NCBI GenBank assembly: GCA_002633025.1
Contig: NMRB01001255.1
Location: 120,322-184,321 of the forward strand
Source of the DNA: Notospermus geniculatus
Lineage: Eukaryota > Nemertea > Pilidiophora > Heteronemertea > Lineidae
Length of the DNA: 64,000 nucleotides
Direction of reading: 5' to 3'
Shown: positions 12,101 to 24,100 of the stretch, in pieces
Layout: every line of letters starts with the position of its first letter
Numbering within the stretch: the first letter of the stretch is position 1
Notes under the pieces: generated by a model
What the model was told of the DNA's origin: nothing
What the model saw: only the letters and a program-made list of their open reading frames with translations
Databases searched by the model: none
Translations under genes and position numbers: made by a program

Positions 12101-15100
12101 TGCATAAGTCAATGTCCAGGCGTTCCTACTCCAATTACAATTTCCTGATCCTCTCCCACACATCTGCGTCACAAAATATTGACGTTTTTCTGTCTATGTT
12201 GCTTCAGTAAAAAAGCCATGGGTACGAAGGACGCCGTGAGTTTGGAAAGTCGGCCTTCAGTGGAACGAGGACCAAGCTCAGAAGATGATCTCTCCCTCGG
12301 AGCCGAAGGTAAACTTTTTCCTATTGCCTACCGGCAGTGTGTGGTTCTGAAGTTGCTATCTTTTGTAACAAATTTTCAGTCAGTGGACATTGTTACCTTG
12401 GTGACTGAAAATGTAGTTCTCAGCTCGTCTTTCCAGCCAAGTGTATGAGCAACGGCGACAAGAGTACTGAATCAGGGCAAGCTGCTCCAGGAAAGTGAGT
12501 AGACATGCTTGCCTCCTAATATTCAACTGTTTTGTAGCTACCGATTCCATCTTGACTAATCAAGGCCTCCGGTCACTCCGCCCTTCGAACTACGCTCCCT
12601 TCACCCTTGACGACCACCGTTTGTCATCCTGCTCGCAGACAGATCGTTCCATGGACCGCACACACCCCCACCACTGTCAATGATAAATGCGTGTAATCCA
12701 ATGTTTTGTGAATAAAACATGCATTAACGTATTAGATTATTCTTCATTTTGAGATTTTCATCGATCCAAACCTCACAATGTTCCTATCTTCGTCATAAAC
12801 CGCGCTTTCAGTAACGTTTGGCTGCTTCAGCCGCCACGCTCATGGGCGGCAAATGCGAGCGATAAATGCTACGGTGGTCGGCAAGGGTGGATGGAGCGAT
12901 AGTAGGAGTGACAGGAAGCCTTGGTTGGGCAAGATGAGCGATTCGTGCCATGACCGTTCTTGTGATAACACCGCACCCATTCGATATCCACTGAAAAACA
13001 GTGCTTTGTATCTGTTGCCAGTCGTGGAATTCACAGCACAGAATGTCCCCATACAGTTGGCATAAGTCGAGATATGCGTACGGGTCTTTCACCGTTATAT
13101 TTCATTTCGTTTCAGACGGTCCCTATCCGCCGAACCCTCCTCTTCCAAGCGCCGTCTGGCGTGGCTGAAGAGTAAGACACTCCACGGCGAAAGTTTTAAC
13201 TCAGAACTTTCGGCCCAGACATCCGCCTCTCACATTTCAAGGTATGTTTCGTGTGACAGTCGAAACATTGTACAGTGGTAAATGAATAAGGACATCAAGG
13301 AATGAAATACCTTGTTGTATGTTACTTGTTGGACGTTATGTGATTGAAATCACCTGCGATTTCTTTTTCACATACCGGTATGTGAAATAACATTCGTTTG
13401 GTCGCTGTTACATAGGAGTTCATTAGCAAGGTTTCGCAAATCTGACGAAACACGAAGTACGAAATACGAAATTCAACTTCATTTCGAGAACCTAATGTAT
13501 TTCTCATGATGGTTGGTACCACAAATGTCCCTCCTGTCTTTTAGCATATCATCCATGTAAGACCGAGAGAGCTGACCTTGAATTTTTAAATTTCCAATTT
13601 GTAGATACGAAGTGGAAACGAAAGATAAATTTCAAAGTTTAATATACATGTAAACCGTAACTCTAATCGGTCTAACGCCATACGCTAAAAAGACGCTCTT
13701 GCAGCAGGCGATATCTGTGCTACCAACCGTCTCATGAAAGCCTGAAGAAGACCCCGGTTGGTGTCGAAAATTTGCTAAATCTCTGGAGGACGACTTCGGT
13801 TATCACGTCATGGAGATGAAGTCCAATTTCGTATTTCGTACTTCGTGTTTCGTCAGATTTGCGAAACCTCACTTTTTTCACTCGTCATTTCTCATTTGCC
13901 ACGAAACACGATAAGTGAGTACATTTAGTTCATTTCGCTGTAACAGCAGCCTTAGGCATATGATCACGTACAAGGATATTGGTAACACGATACCTGATCC
14001 ATCAGGAGTTATAAGTTTTTTCTCACTTTTATCTCCAGTATCGATATGCTCCTTCAAGAACGGAAAGGGAACCCCGAGCAGATTCTACTCAATCTTGGGT
14101 TCGGGAACAAGGAAAATGCTGCCCACCTCGCTGGACGAATACCGGACCGTTTCCTCCAAAGTCCATCAAGAGCCGAAGGCATCGAAGTCAAACACTTTCT
14201 GAATGAGAATAAAGACGTAGCGGAGTACCTCGAACAGAAACGTTCGTCTCACCACCCGAACGCACCTGCAGGTAAAGCGGAGAGTTTATTTTTTGAATCT
14301 CTAGAAGATCTGATCTCATATTTCATAAGTACTGATGTACCCCAAAGGTTTTATGAACGTTATGTCAATGATTTTATCAAATCTGCTTGTGAGGAAGATG
14401 GCGTCAACATTAAGACTGACAACGCGTCTCTAAGTGTAGGCAATGCACGTGATGTGCAGCAGAAAGTGACTGATGAGAATTCAGGTGATTTTCAAGGCGG
14501 CCTACGGAAGGAAAATGGACGAATTGGACACGATTGGCTGCTTAATAATCACCATAACGGCATGCCTAGTACCTCAGACAACATCATCGAAGTGGTAAAG
14601 ATTGATACGGAAAAAAATCAGATGCATAATCAGAACGTAAACACACATCATGATCTGTTATTACATCCACACACATGCGACGGCAATAAAAACTTTCACC
14701 ATTCCAATAACACCCCTAAAAATTTAGACTTAAATTATCAACACGATATGCCTGTTCACTCCCCAACGTCTGACTACGTAAGCGGTACAGGAAAAAGTAC
14801 ACCGAAATCACCCGAACGGCCTACATCGCTTGATCTAGCTGCTCTGAAGGATACAGAGCATGTCACGTCGAGTTCCACGGCTACCCCACCGAGAGTGCCA
14901 CTAAAAACCCTCCATCTGTCTCCAGATGAACATTTGGTGTAGGCAAGCCTGGTTGCCGAGGGGGGGGGAGGGGAGTTGCGAAAAATAAAAGTCTTGCTTG
15001 TGCCCAATGCTGTAATACAACAAAAACTACTCCAAATCATGCAAAACACAAGAGCCTGTCCGCATTTTGGGGAACCTGTAACTACTGCTCATAAAACCAG

Positions 15101-18100
15101 TCACACCACACACGGGGAAAACACCTAATATGGGTAAGATGCTGTGATTTCCAAGTGTTCCAATTACCTCTCGGCAATGGGCTTGTCCTCCAGAGCTTTG
15201 GTATTGCACACATTGCATCTACACTTATACAAACATGTATTAAGAATTTGTCCGTAAGCCTGCTGTTACACAGAAATGAACTACTCACTTTTCATTTTTC
15301 ACTCCTCATGAATGTTCATTCTTCAGGTTATGGATGATTCGTGCCAAATCACAAATGACGAGTGAAAAATGAGCTTCAATGTAACAGCGGCCTTAGGGGT
15401 GCATTTTTCTTTTGTTCGTGATTTTGTGATGGTGCAATGGGGATCCTAGCTACGGCAGAGGGCAGCACACGAAAACCAGGTCCTGCAATGGACGACTTCC
15501 GTGCAGGCAATTGATCAGGACCGGGATGTCAGATTCATTTCAATAGTTTTAAACACTAGTGACACCTATGGAGGCAGTGGGCCAGGGTCCCCATTAATTA
15601 ATCATTGAGATTTCTATTGGCATTGTGGTACATACTTAGGACTAGTCTATCCAATTTTATCAGTCGTAACTTCCCAATCTGTAACATAAATTCATTCCAG
15701 TTAATGCTTTGTAATGACGAGTACCTTCAATCATGACAGTGTTATAACAGATTTGGACTGTCATTTTTCATTGGTGGTCGTCTAAATTATCCGACACATT
15801 ACGTAGAATGGTACTTAGTCAATTGACGCCAAATTATTTCCTGTGATATCGTCCATCTGTCTGTTTGAAAATATAGGTTCTGGAATTGTCATTTGAGAGT
15901 GTGAGAGTAATTCGTTGACATTATCTATCGCGTAAGGCTGCCGTTACATGAAATGAATTTCTCACTGTTATATTCACTCTTAGTTTTCCATTCAAATCAA
16001 AATCAGAAAATGAACGTCGGTGTGAACAGTTAATGAAGAATGCAATGTTCATTGACAGGTTACGGATGATTCGTGCCAAATCACAAAATGGCGAGTGAAA
16101 AATAAGCTCTTATGTAACAGCGGCCGAATGACTAAAAATCGGGTGCAACATTCACGTTTTCTTCCCAATTTTGTTGTCATACATGTACTTTCATTTTGAC
16201 ACTTTATTCTCAGAGACTAAATAATAGGGAGTTTAAGAAATCAAACGATAAACGTTAACTTTACGACAGCGTTATTTTTCATACTGCGAATTCACCAGAT
16301 TATACATTGTATTTTCGGTACAAAAAATTACGTTGTCATAAAGTTAACGCTTATCGTTTGATTTCTTAAACTCCCTATTATCAGGCTGCAGAGGTTTCTT
16401 ACAAATCATGTAATACTTCAACATCATTTTACCGTAACAATTTCTGCATATAAATGTACATGTATTGTTCCGTTGGGTATGTCATGTTTTTCTGACAACT
16501 GCGTGATTTTATGAAATCAGTTTCAAGTTATACATGTTTAGATGCTTCAAGATAAAATGTGGACGACATTATGATTTAGGGGGTAAAATTTCGTGATGTG
16601 ACTGTGAACACTGCTAGCTTCTAGTCATAGTTGAGGAGAAAATTTTGATACTTAATGCTTCTGTAAATACATATTCTTCATAGTTTGTGAAAGACTTTTC
16701 TAGCAGCTGCGATAGTGTTGTGAATATCGGCATTAAAGTAGAATATTTGTGAATAGATTTGTTTCTGGATGCATATAAAGCCTTTGACACTATGGCCCGT
16801 ATTCTAGAACGTTCCTTAACGTTAAGGTCGACCTTAAATCTATTGTAAAACCATCGAGAACAATAGATTTAAGGTGGACCTTAATGTTAAGGAACGTTCT
16901 AGAATACGGCCCATGACTTGCTGATTGGGGGCTAAATGCCAGTGTCCACATGAATGTTTTTACGCCGCGAGGTTTACGATTTTCACACCGAAATAGGTGG
17001 TTACCACTCTTAAAGAGACTGTTTCGTCAAAAAAAGCTCACTTAAAACGTCCCTCTAAAAACCTGGATGTTATACAAAGACTGTAAGATTTTTTGGTCAA
17101 AGAAAATGTTTGAGAAACAACGTGCCATTAATTCGGAGCATATCCTTTATTTTTGATACGCTTGATGAAGGAGTATGCAGTAAAAAATAATTTATGTGTT
17201 TTGAAACTTCTAAAACCAAAAGTATCATCTTTTGCTACAACCCATGATTTAAAAAAAGTGTTACATTCATATTGGACTGGAGTTTTTTAAGGCGAGGCAG
17301 CTTCTTTAACGAGACTAATCCACTGAAAATGTCAATTTCCCTGTGGAAATCATAAAACAAGCGGCATGGAACGAGTGGGATTGGGACTGTTGGGTTTCGT
17401 CAGGATTAGAATGAAGAAGCTGTAGATTCCTTGGACCTTACTGGACAAAATGATGATCGTGAAGAACAGCTAAAGTATAAAATGCAGATGGCATGATTCT
17501 TTCTGCTGGAAGTCCTCTCAATGACGGGGCAGATCACGAACACACACACGCACACACTCATTAAATAAGACAGTACTGACTGATGTACAGTGAGTCTCAA
17601 GATTTAAATCTTTGCATGTTTACCATGGTTCTAAATGTTAAATGTTGTCCTTTTAAGAGTTAACACTCTATTCAGGGATGGTTCCTACATGCATGAACGT
17701 TGTGGCTTTTTTGTGGTGGGTCAGTTCTTGTTTTTACCAAAATGCCGTCGATTCAAACTGTATGAATAATGACTAACCAGAATTTCCGGGGCTCTGGGTA
17801 TCGCTCGCTTGTCAATTTTTGGTAAAATGCATGGGGGATGAGAGTACAGTGTAAGTCGTTCCTGTCCTCATAACTTGGTCCTGGGAAAGCAGAAGTGGTG
17901 GCTAATAACCAAGATTTACGTTTAAAACATTGTTGCATAGGGCCTAACGAGGTCGTTCAGGGAACATCAGATACATGTCGAGTGTTTACTTCTTGTTAAT
18001 TTCTGAATGTGCTCTTCTCAGGTTTGGCTCTTGTTATGGTACATCCAATTCTGCTCGAAAATTAATGAACCCTAAGACGATTCTGTGTTTAAAAAATGCT

Positions 18101-21100
18101 GCTTTATTGTAAATATTCGTAACTCATGATGTTCTCAATACTCTACATATAATGACTGCTTCCCTACTGTCAGTCTAAAAATGAAATGAGGTATGTTGGT
18201 AATAGTTTGAAATAACAGAGTTATGTGCATTTCGTGGTGGTGTTCACTTACTTTCGAGCAGAACTGTATAACTTCTTCGTACTAACCGAATGGTCATTCG
18301 TGTTCTTTTTTCTCAATTAATCTAGTTAACGTTGTGGTGTGATTTTGTCATTAAAATAATGACCAAAATCCACATTGATGACCCAAATCCATGTTGCTTC
18401 TGTTTTTAGGCACTATTGGATTGCTTTCACTATAAACATTTGAACAGCATTCCACAAAACACTGAAATTGAAATCATGATAAATAGCTTCTTATGGTCTA
18501 TATTTTGCTTCCGATCAGTACCAGTATCAGTGTCAGTATCCCGAGCAGCCATCTCTCTAGTTGCATTGGAAATGCCAGGAAGATGTAATGCTGCACTTGC
18601 ATTTTCATTTCGTCTGGGAGAAAAACTGGAGCAGGGTGTCCGTGTACTATGTTTATTTGTGTGTGCGTAGTCCGTTGAGGGGGGCGCGCATCCATTTTTA
18701 CCTCACCTGACATTGAAATTTTGAAATCAAACTTGACCTGGAACATTTCAATTTAACATTTGTCATTTGTTCTTCTGGCACATTCACCCAGGTGAGCACA
18801 TGGTCCATGAACCATTTCATTACCAATAGAAGCATATAGTGGCTGCCCCCTTCCGTAAACGGCCCATGCTCATGCATATACATGTACATGTACGAATACT
18901 TGGACAACCTGCTTAAGGCATGAATTCTACAGCGTGCTTCAGAGGCAGACTGAGTAGTCTGGCGTAAGTTTCCGAGGCAACGACCCAAGATGGCTGCTGG
19001 TGAAATTGATATCTGTCTTCATTCTTTCCTCAAACCAACATATAGAAAAAACACTATCACAACTCAATTTTACTTCAAGATGTATTCTTCTTTCACATTC
19101 CATTCATATACAATGCAAACATGCAAAAAATGTTGATTCAGAGAGGTATGGGGAGGGATGAATACCAGAAGCGTTGGACACAAACCAGGTGGTTTTCCTT
19201 AAATGTTGTATGGTGTCGTCAAATTTGTGTTATTAGGGAGGTTTCGCAAGCGCCCGGTTAGGCCCTACGACGACGTTTATCTATTGTTTGGGTATACCCA
19301 CACAATAGCTAAACGTCGTCGTAGGGCCTAGCCGGGCGCATGCGAAACCTCCCTATTGTGTAGAGTTAACTCCAGCGGTTTGGGGTTGTGACTTGGTACA
19401 ATAATCATCCTCCCACAGCAGGGGTACCTCGCTCCCCTTCATCCACCCACACAAGCTTTGTGTACGAGTGTATGAGGAGGAGTGAGACCAAAGCCCTGCA
19501 ATGGGAGGATACGTGCATCTTTGTATTTTTTGGAAGTTTTCCTTCCATCTTCAATGGACCGTATATGTTAGATATCTTTCACAACTTCTAAGACTTTCGT
19601 GGTTGCTTGAAATCACTGATGCATGATTCAATCTAATCTGGCTTCTGAACTTCACAGGCGAGACTTCTCATGTTTGCTGCCTTGCATCTAGTTCTTGTTT
19701 CTTTATGTACAATGGCTGATATTCATAAAAGCTAGCAAATGCTTTTACTTCAAGTTTTGTAGTACATTTACATTGGACCTCGCTGTGCAAATCTTAAGTA
19801 AAAGCATTTGCTAACTTTTATAAATACCAGCCAATATCTTTCACTTGTACTATTGCGAAACCCCTGGAGAGAACCCAGATTGGTAGAATCCTCAGTTACA
19901 ATCACGAGAGCCTTTTCAAATACTAAATGCATGTTGTGATATTATTTTCTATTTGGTATCCATTTTGAAGGCCCACCTTTCATTTGGCAATAAAAAACAA
20001 TCTCACTTTGAAACTGCCAAGTACATGTACATGGGCATATATCTACCATATGCTTGGTGATACATGTATGTACATGTATGTTCGCATTTGAGCAAAATTA
20101 CATGTAATGCAGATTTGCAAAGGAAGAGGTTTTTAAAAGAGATTTTTTGGATGTGAGTGACGTATTGCAACAGTTAAGGTCTTATTCCTCTTGTACAACA
20201 CCGAACACTAGATACCAGTTTGTGTATTACTGCTTTATATTCTTCATTTTTGTTTGCTACAGATTACAGCATCCTGTTCAGAAAGATAAAATCACAAAAG
20301 GTTTTGACATCACTGCAAAACACTATAAAAATGCATACGTGCACCGAACGGACTTTTATAGCCTACTAATATCTTTAGCTTTTCTCTCTTGGTCAACCAC
20401 ATTACCATTACATGTTGCTGACATCGTGTTTTTCTTTTGCAGAAAAGGACGAAGAAAATACTTCGGCCATTAATGAGATGTACCAAACCCACCAAGACAA
20501 CATACCATGGATACCAGACAGATTCAACCACTCATCCGTAGCCCACGACGACCTCATTCCGTCATTTGCTAAGTGCACTTCCAGTCGTGCCACTGAGAAA
20601 AGGAAGGCACCTGAAGTTAGACTCCAGAGCGTTCTGCACCCGGACAACCAGGCGTGGATTGCGGACCAAGGTCACTACGATTCTTACCCAGAATATTTCA
20701 GGGAGAATGTCCGCCGTGCTATTCTTGGGGATACATTTTCTGAATTCGTGTTTATAAGTCAACAATTCAGTGGTCCGGGGAAACCTTGCCTGATTCGTAT
20801 GGATTCGCATCTGAAAGGCAAAGCAGTAGTTCATATTTCTCCTCAGTCCAGTGTGGAATCATTTGACTCGGAGTCTGCCTTCCCGCCTCAGGATGATGAT
20901 ATTGATATTGAGACTACTATCCCACGAGATCCACCAATCGTTTTGTTTAATCGACCTGTTGAGGAGATTCTTGTCAATACTGGAGCTTGTACTACCAGCA
21001 GTATTGCTCACAGTAGGCCTACGCCAATTACCCCTGTGCAATCACCCCAGAGCTCAAGGATTCAATCACCTCACTCAGATCTCATGTCAACACCGACGCC

Positions 21101-24100
21101 AGAGGCAAAACAACGTGCAAGTACAACTAGTAGCCACAATGCAATGCTGATTATGGAAGCGGAAAAGATCCGTAGAGCTCGCGCAGTATCGGAAGGTGCT
21201 ATGTTGGCCAAAAAAGAGGGGTCCCCACACAAAAAGAGATCCACTGGGGCCATAGATTTCGAGTTATCACAAATAGGACGACGAAGGCGCTCTGGTCTCA
21301 CTTTACTGAGTTCAGGCAGCTGGTCATCGCAAGATGATCCTGGCCAGCAGGAAGAACGTCGGATTAGTAAAGAATTCCAGAACGATTTGGAATCGTCGCC
21401 AATTGCTGAGGATTTAACAGACTCTAAACCAAATGTTGATGAGGAAAGTCCATATTCCGCATTGCTTCCAGGCCCAGAGAGTGCATTCGGTGCCTATTCA
21501 CCGCGGTCTCTTAGTCCAACGTGTGGATTCGAGGGACTGTCCTTCAACAAGGGACTAGGAGCAGACATCATGGCAGCCTCCGTCGAGTTCAGTCGAAGAC
21601 GCAACAGCAGGAATTTAGAATTGGACTTCGACTTCGAGGCAAGGCGGAAACGCTTTGCTTCCATGTCAAGTGAGAGTACGGAGTACAGCGATGACTCGGG
21701 TACCCCAACTGGTGAACACACCAATCAAAACGTTTTTGGTTTTTCAAATTGGCATGATGTGTTTGAGGCTGGTGAGGATCCGATGGATCAGACCTTGTCA
21801 GGGGACTTTGATCAAACACCAAGGCCCGATACGTCCGGCAATGAAACCGTGTCTCCTGATGCAGAAGCTGAACCGTCGAAAACTGGTGAAGCTGGTGAAG
21901 ACCTGATGGGTCAGGCTTTGTCAGGGGACTTGGATAGAACACCAAGGCCTGAAACGTCTGGCACGGAAACCGTGTCCCCTGTGGGCGAACCTGAACAACC
22001 AAAAGCTGGTACTGAAACCGAAGGATTGGTAAAAACTGAAGACGCGCCGACGGTTGCTGATGAAGATGATTACTCGATTTATTGCTTCTATGACTGTGAG
22101 TCGTCTGATGATGAGGAAGACGTCTTCTGGGACGTGGCGCTGCAGGTTGAACTCGGGCCTCACACCTTGACGCCAGGTGTGCAAAACGAACCAAATGTGT
22201 TAGAAAATGTCGAGACGCAGACAGATTTAACTTCGGAGTTTGCCAAAACAGCTGGGGAAGAAGTCAATAAAGGAGTGCAGTGTGAATTACAAACTATTCA
22301 GGAAATATCAGATCAAAGTGCTCTGGATCACCATCGGGATATGCCAAGCGATGCCCCAAGTACTGACCATGCAGAAGACTTCATTACCAAAAAACGAGTC
22401 CGGTTCAGCAAACAATGTTTGCAAAGCGGACGCACTTCTCCAATAGCACAGGATGAAAGGAGAATTCCAAAGATTAAGATCTCACATTGTATGTTCCCGA
22501 CTGAGGAACAGGTTGACGGTGGAGGGCACCGTGATCGTCATCGGTTGCAGCGAGAGATGTCCGTGGATGTTGATCTAGACTTGGAAGTTGAGCTCGCATT
22601 GAAGGGGGTTGTGAAATCAAGCTCTGTTGATGATATCCTGGAGGGGACATTGCATGCAAGTGCCAATAATCATAAGGAAGTGCATGACGAAGTACAGCGG
22701 AAATTGCCAGAAGATGAAGCTCTCAGCCTTGCGGACTTAGAAAACACGAATCACAGAAGTGAACAGGATGTCGATCTCAGTTGGTGGACTAATCGTTCTT
22801 CCGAAGAAAGTTACTGTGTCTGGGCGAGTGACAATGAAGGAGACCAGTCTGATGCTGACGCTGACCACTTGAACGATTATAGCGGTGCATACGGTGGCCT
22901 TCCACTGTCCCCCAGTTCAGATCCCGATATACTAGAACACGAGCCTCATCATAAAGAGAGTGAGAGCAAAAAGTTGTCTCAGTCGATCTCGCTGCCAAAT
23001 CTCAGGGATCCACGCTTCTATTGCTATAAGCGTAGTAAACCGAATGTGGCGTCGTATGCAGAGACGTACAAGTATTTGAGCAGGCACACTCGATCACCAA
23101 ACCCATTCTACAAATTCCATAAACAGGCGTACTGGATCTCAGCTGGTGAGCTCAGGCAGAATGTTCCCCTTGGAACTAACGATGTTGCTGACGAGTCCAA
23201 AAGTTGTACGTCGTCGGATGACTGTCACACCGAGCATAACCGAACTCCTGTATACTGGCCTTGGTCGGAGAGTCAACATATTCGGTGTTGTCCATTTTCA
23301 ACTGATCATAACGATGGGGAAGGTTTCATTGATTCAATAGTTTACACCATGACAACCGATCAGCACGGAAATGAGGAATCAGACCCGATTCGTGTTTGCC
23401 ATGGTTCAATGTGTTGTCTCTGTCCAAGGCAATGTGGAGAAGACGAGAACAAGAATAATTTATTTGAGAGCAGCTGTATTACTACGGAACGTGATGGTAA
23501 TGTAAATAGTCAAGTTCATCTACAGGGACATGCCACTCATTGTCGTGATCAGAGATCAGAGTTACGAAGCAATACTCGAGAGGAAACTGGGACTTTCAGC
23601 GATGTTTGCACGTCTTCTCGGCATTGCCACAACGGATCCCCACCTTCTCATCATACTAACACAAAATGTGATCGAGAGAACCTGTCGAAAAGACGGGAGA
23701 TGTCATCATTCCGGCCCGTGAAGCAAGAGGATGTGTTTGAGGGTCACCACACTTGCCATTCTGATGGTATCACAACAAATCAAGTTGGGGTCCGACGTGT
23801 CCGAGCCGTGAAGCCTGTTGATGCCACTGTTGTGAGTACATGATGTGTATACGTAACAGCCTTAATTGGATAGTTGTCGTTTTCCAATGCACAAAGTTGT
23901 TCTTCATTTGGTCTACTCTGATCCATTGGAACACGTTTTTTGGTGAATTAGTTACATCATGCATAGCATCATCGGCGAAATTACACCAACTTCAAGCTGA
24001 TGGGTGGAGATAATATATGCAGGAGATGCAATAAATCTGATGGCATCAGCAGCATCCCCTATAAGCAGAATTTCAGGTTCCTTCATTTATAGATTTAAGC

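Larger units (their letters stand above)
14943..20442 (+). other. ITPRID: Intron of the ITPRID-like gene (5.5 kb after the possible short-isoform stop)
   Basis: Contains family A copies (15255, 15933), family B (16222), hairpins at 16792, 19232 and 19712, and ACATGT-rich stretches near 18880 and 20020. No further exon is needed, because exons 14039-14271 and 20443-23831 join in phase. Confidence 0.7.

Noticed and set aside
21589-22194. Antisense open frame of 201 codons opposite the 3.4 kb exon
   Set aside because: Shadow of the real coding strand; composition (His/Arg/Pro-rich) is that of a reverse complement, with no splice or start support.
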